From: Chrysomallon squamiferum
Lineage: Eukaryota; Mollusca; Gastropoda; Neomphalida; Peltospiridae
Length of the DNA: 64,000 bases
Direction of reading: 5' to 3'
Assembly (NCBI GenBank): GCA_012295275.1
Contig: CM022673.1
Coordinates: 4,778,605-4,842,604, forward strand
Every line of letters begins with the position of its first letter. Positions within the stretch are counted from its first letter, which is position 1. The notes under the pieces are model-generated. The model searched no databases and had not been told where the DNA came from. It saw nothing but the letters and a program-made list of their open reading frames with translations. This document shows positions 63,783 to 64,000 of this stretch, one piece after another. A program made the position numbers and the translations under genes.

Positions 63783-64000
63783 CTACAAAAAGATAACACA
63801 ACTGCCTATTTTATTATTAAAACTTGCAAGTCCTGATGAGGAAAAAATATGCATTCACAAATACATTACAAAAAGATTAGGTAGTTGTTGTAAATATAAC
63901 ATCATGTACGACAGACAAAAATATCGAACATACATTAGAAAATTACCTGCGGAAAATGTATGCAATATTTTACTTTATTTTTAAAGATAAAAATGAACTT

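Noticed and set aside
1-64000. A defence system, CRISPR array, prophage or operon
   Set aside because: Spliced genes with GT-AG introns and intron-scale microsatellites show animal nuclear DNA. The tandem repeats lack the spacer structure of CRISPR arrays.

Overview
This is animal nuclear DNA: AT-rich, intron-dominated and crowded with microsatellites and long A or T runs. Almost all of it lies inside one gene, the DNA mismatch-repair gene MLH1, read on the minus strand. I found eight MLH1 coding exons, at 63691-63782, 59936-59978, 54108-54196, 45299-45411, 26382-26475, 15882-16035, 13138-13204 and 1263-1419. They correspond to human exons 6 to 11 plus two pieces of human exon 12. All seven internal junctions are in phase, and the 809 coding bases make about 269 codons. 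They run from the end of the GHKL ATPase domain through the transducer domain into the linker. MLH1 exons 1-5 lie above 64000 and the C-terminal exons lie below position 1. The seven complete introns run from 2.7 to 18.8 kb, so only about 1.3% of the window is MLH1 coding sequence. The genome style (very long introns, dense CA, CT, AAT and ATAG microsatellites, MITEs) suggests a mollusc and perhaps a cephalopod. That is inference, not a measured placement.

A second, complete gene is nested on the opposite strand in the intron between 45412 and 54107. It is a 402-residue class A G-protein-coupled receptor whose coding sequence is one exon (52316-53524). It keeps most class A landmarks, but the arginine of the DRY motif is histidine (DHY).

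The 18.8 kb intron at 26476-45298 holds two unassigned exon-like segments on the MLH1 strand (39046-39180, strong; 33373-33473, weaker). A third open segment (15201-15593) lies in the next-but-one intron. None belongs to the canonical MLH1 reading frame and I recognise none of them.

The rest is repeat sequence. There is a 625 bp internally deleted mariner-type element with TA target duplication (23755-24379). Two opposite-facing copies of a 370-390 bp MITE family with GTGACCC-type ends lie at 20539-20908 and 25735-26123. Other inverted-repeat elements are at 34834-35386 and 32570-32755. There are several minisatellites (45, 53, about 70, about 120 and about 140 bp units), a degenerate array of about 145 bp units over 1.6 kb (55950-57580), a dispersed repeat pair, and many microsatellites. 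I saw no rRNA, tRNA gene, CRISPR array or prokaryotic feature.
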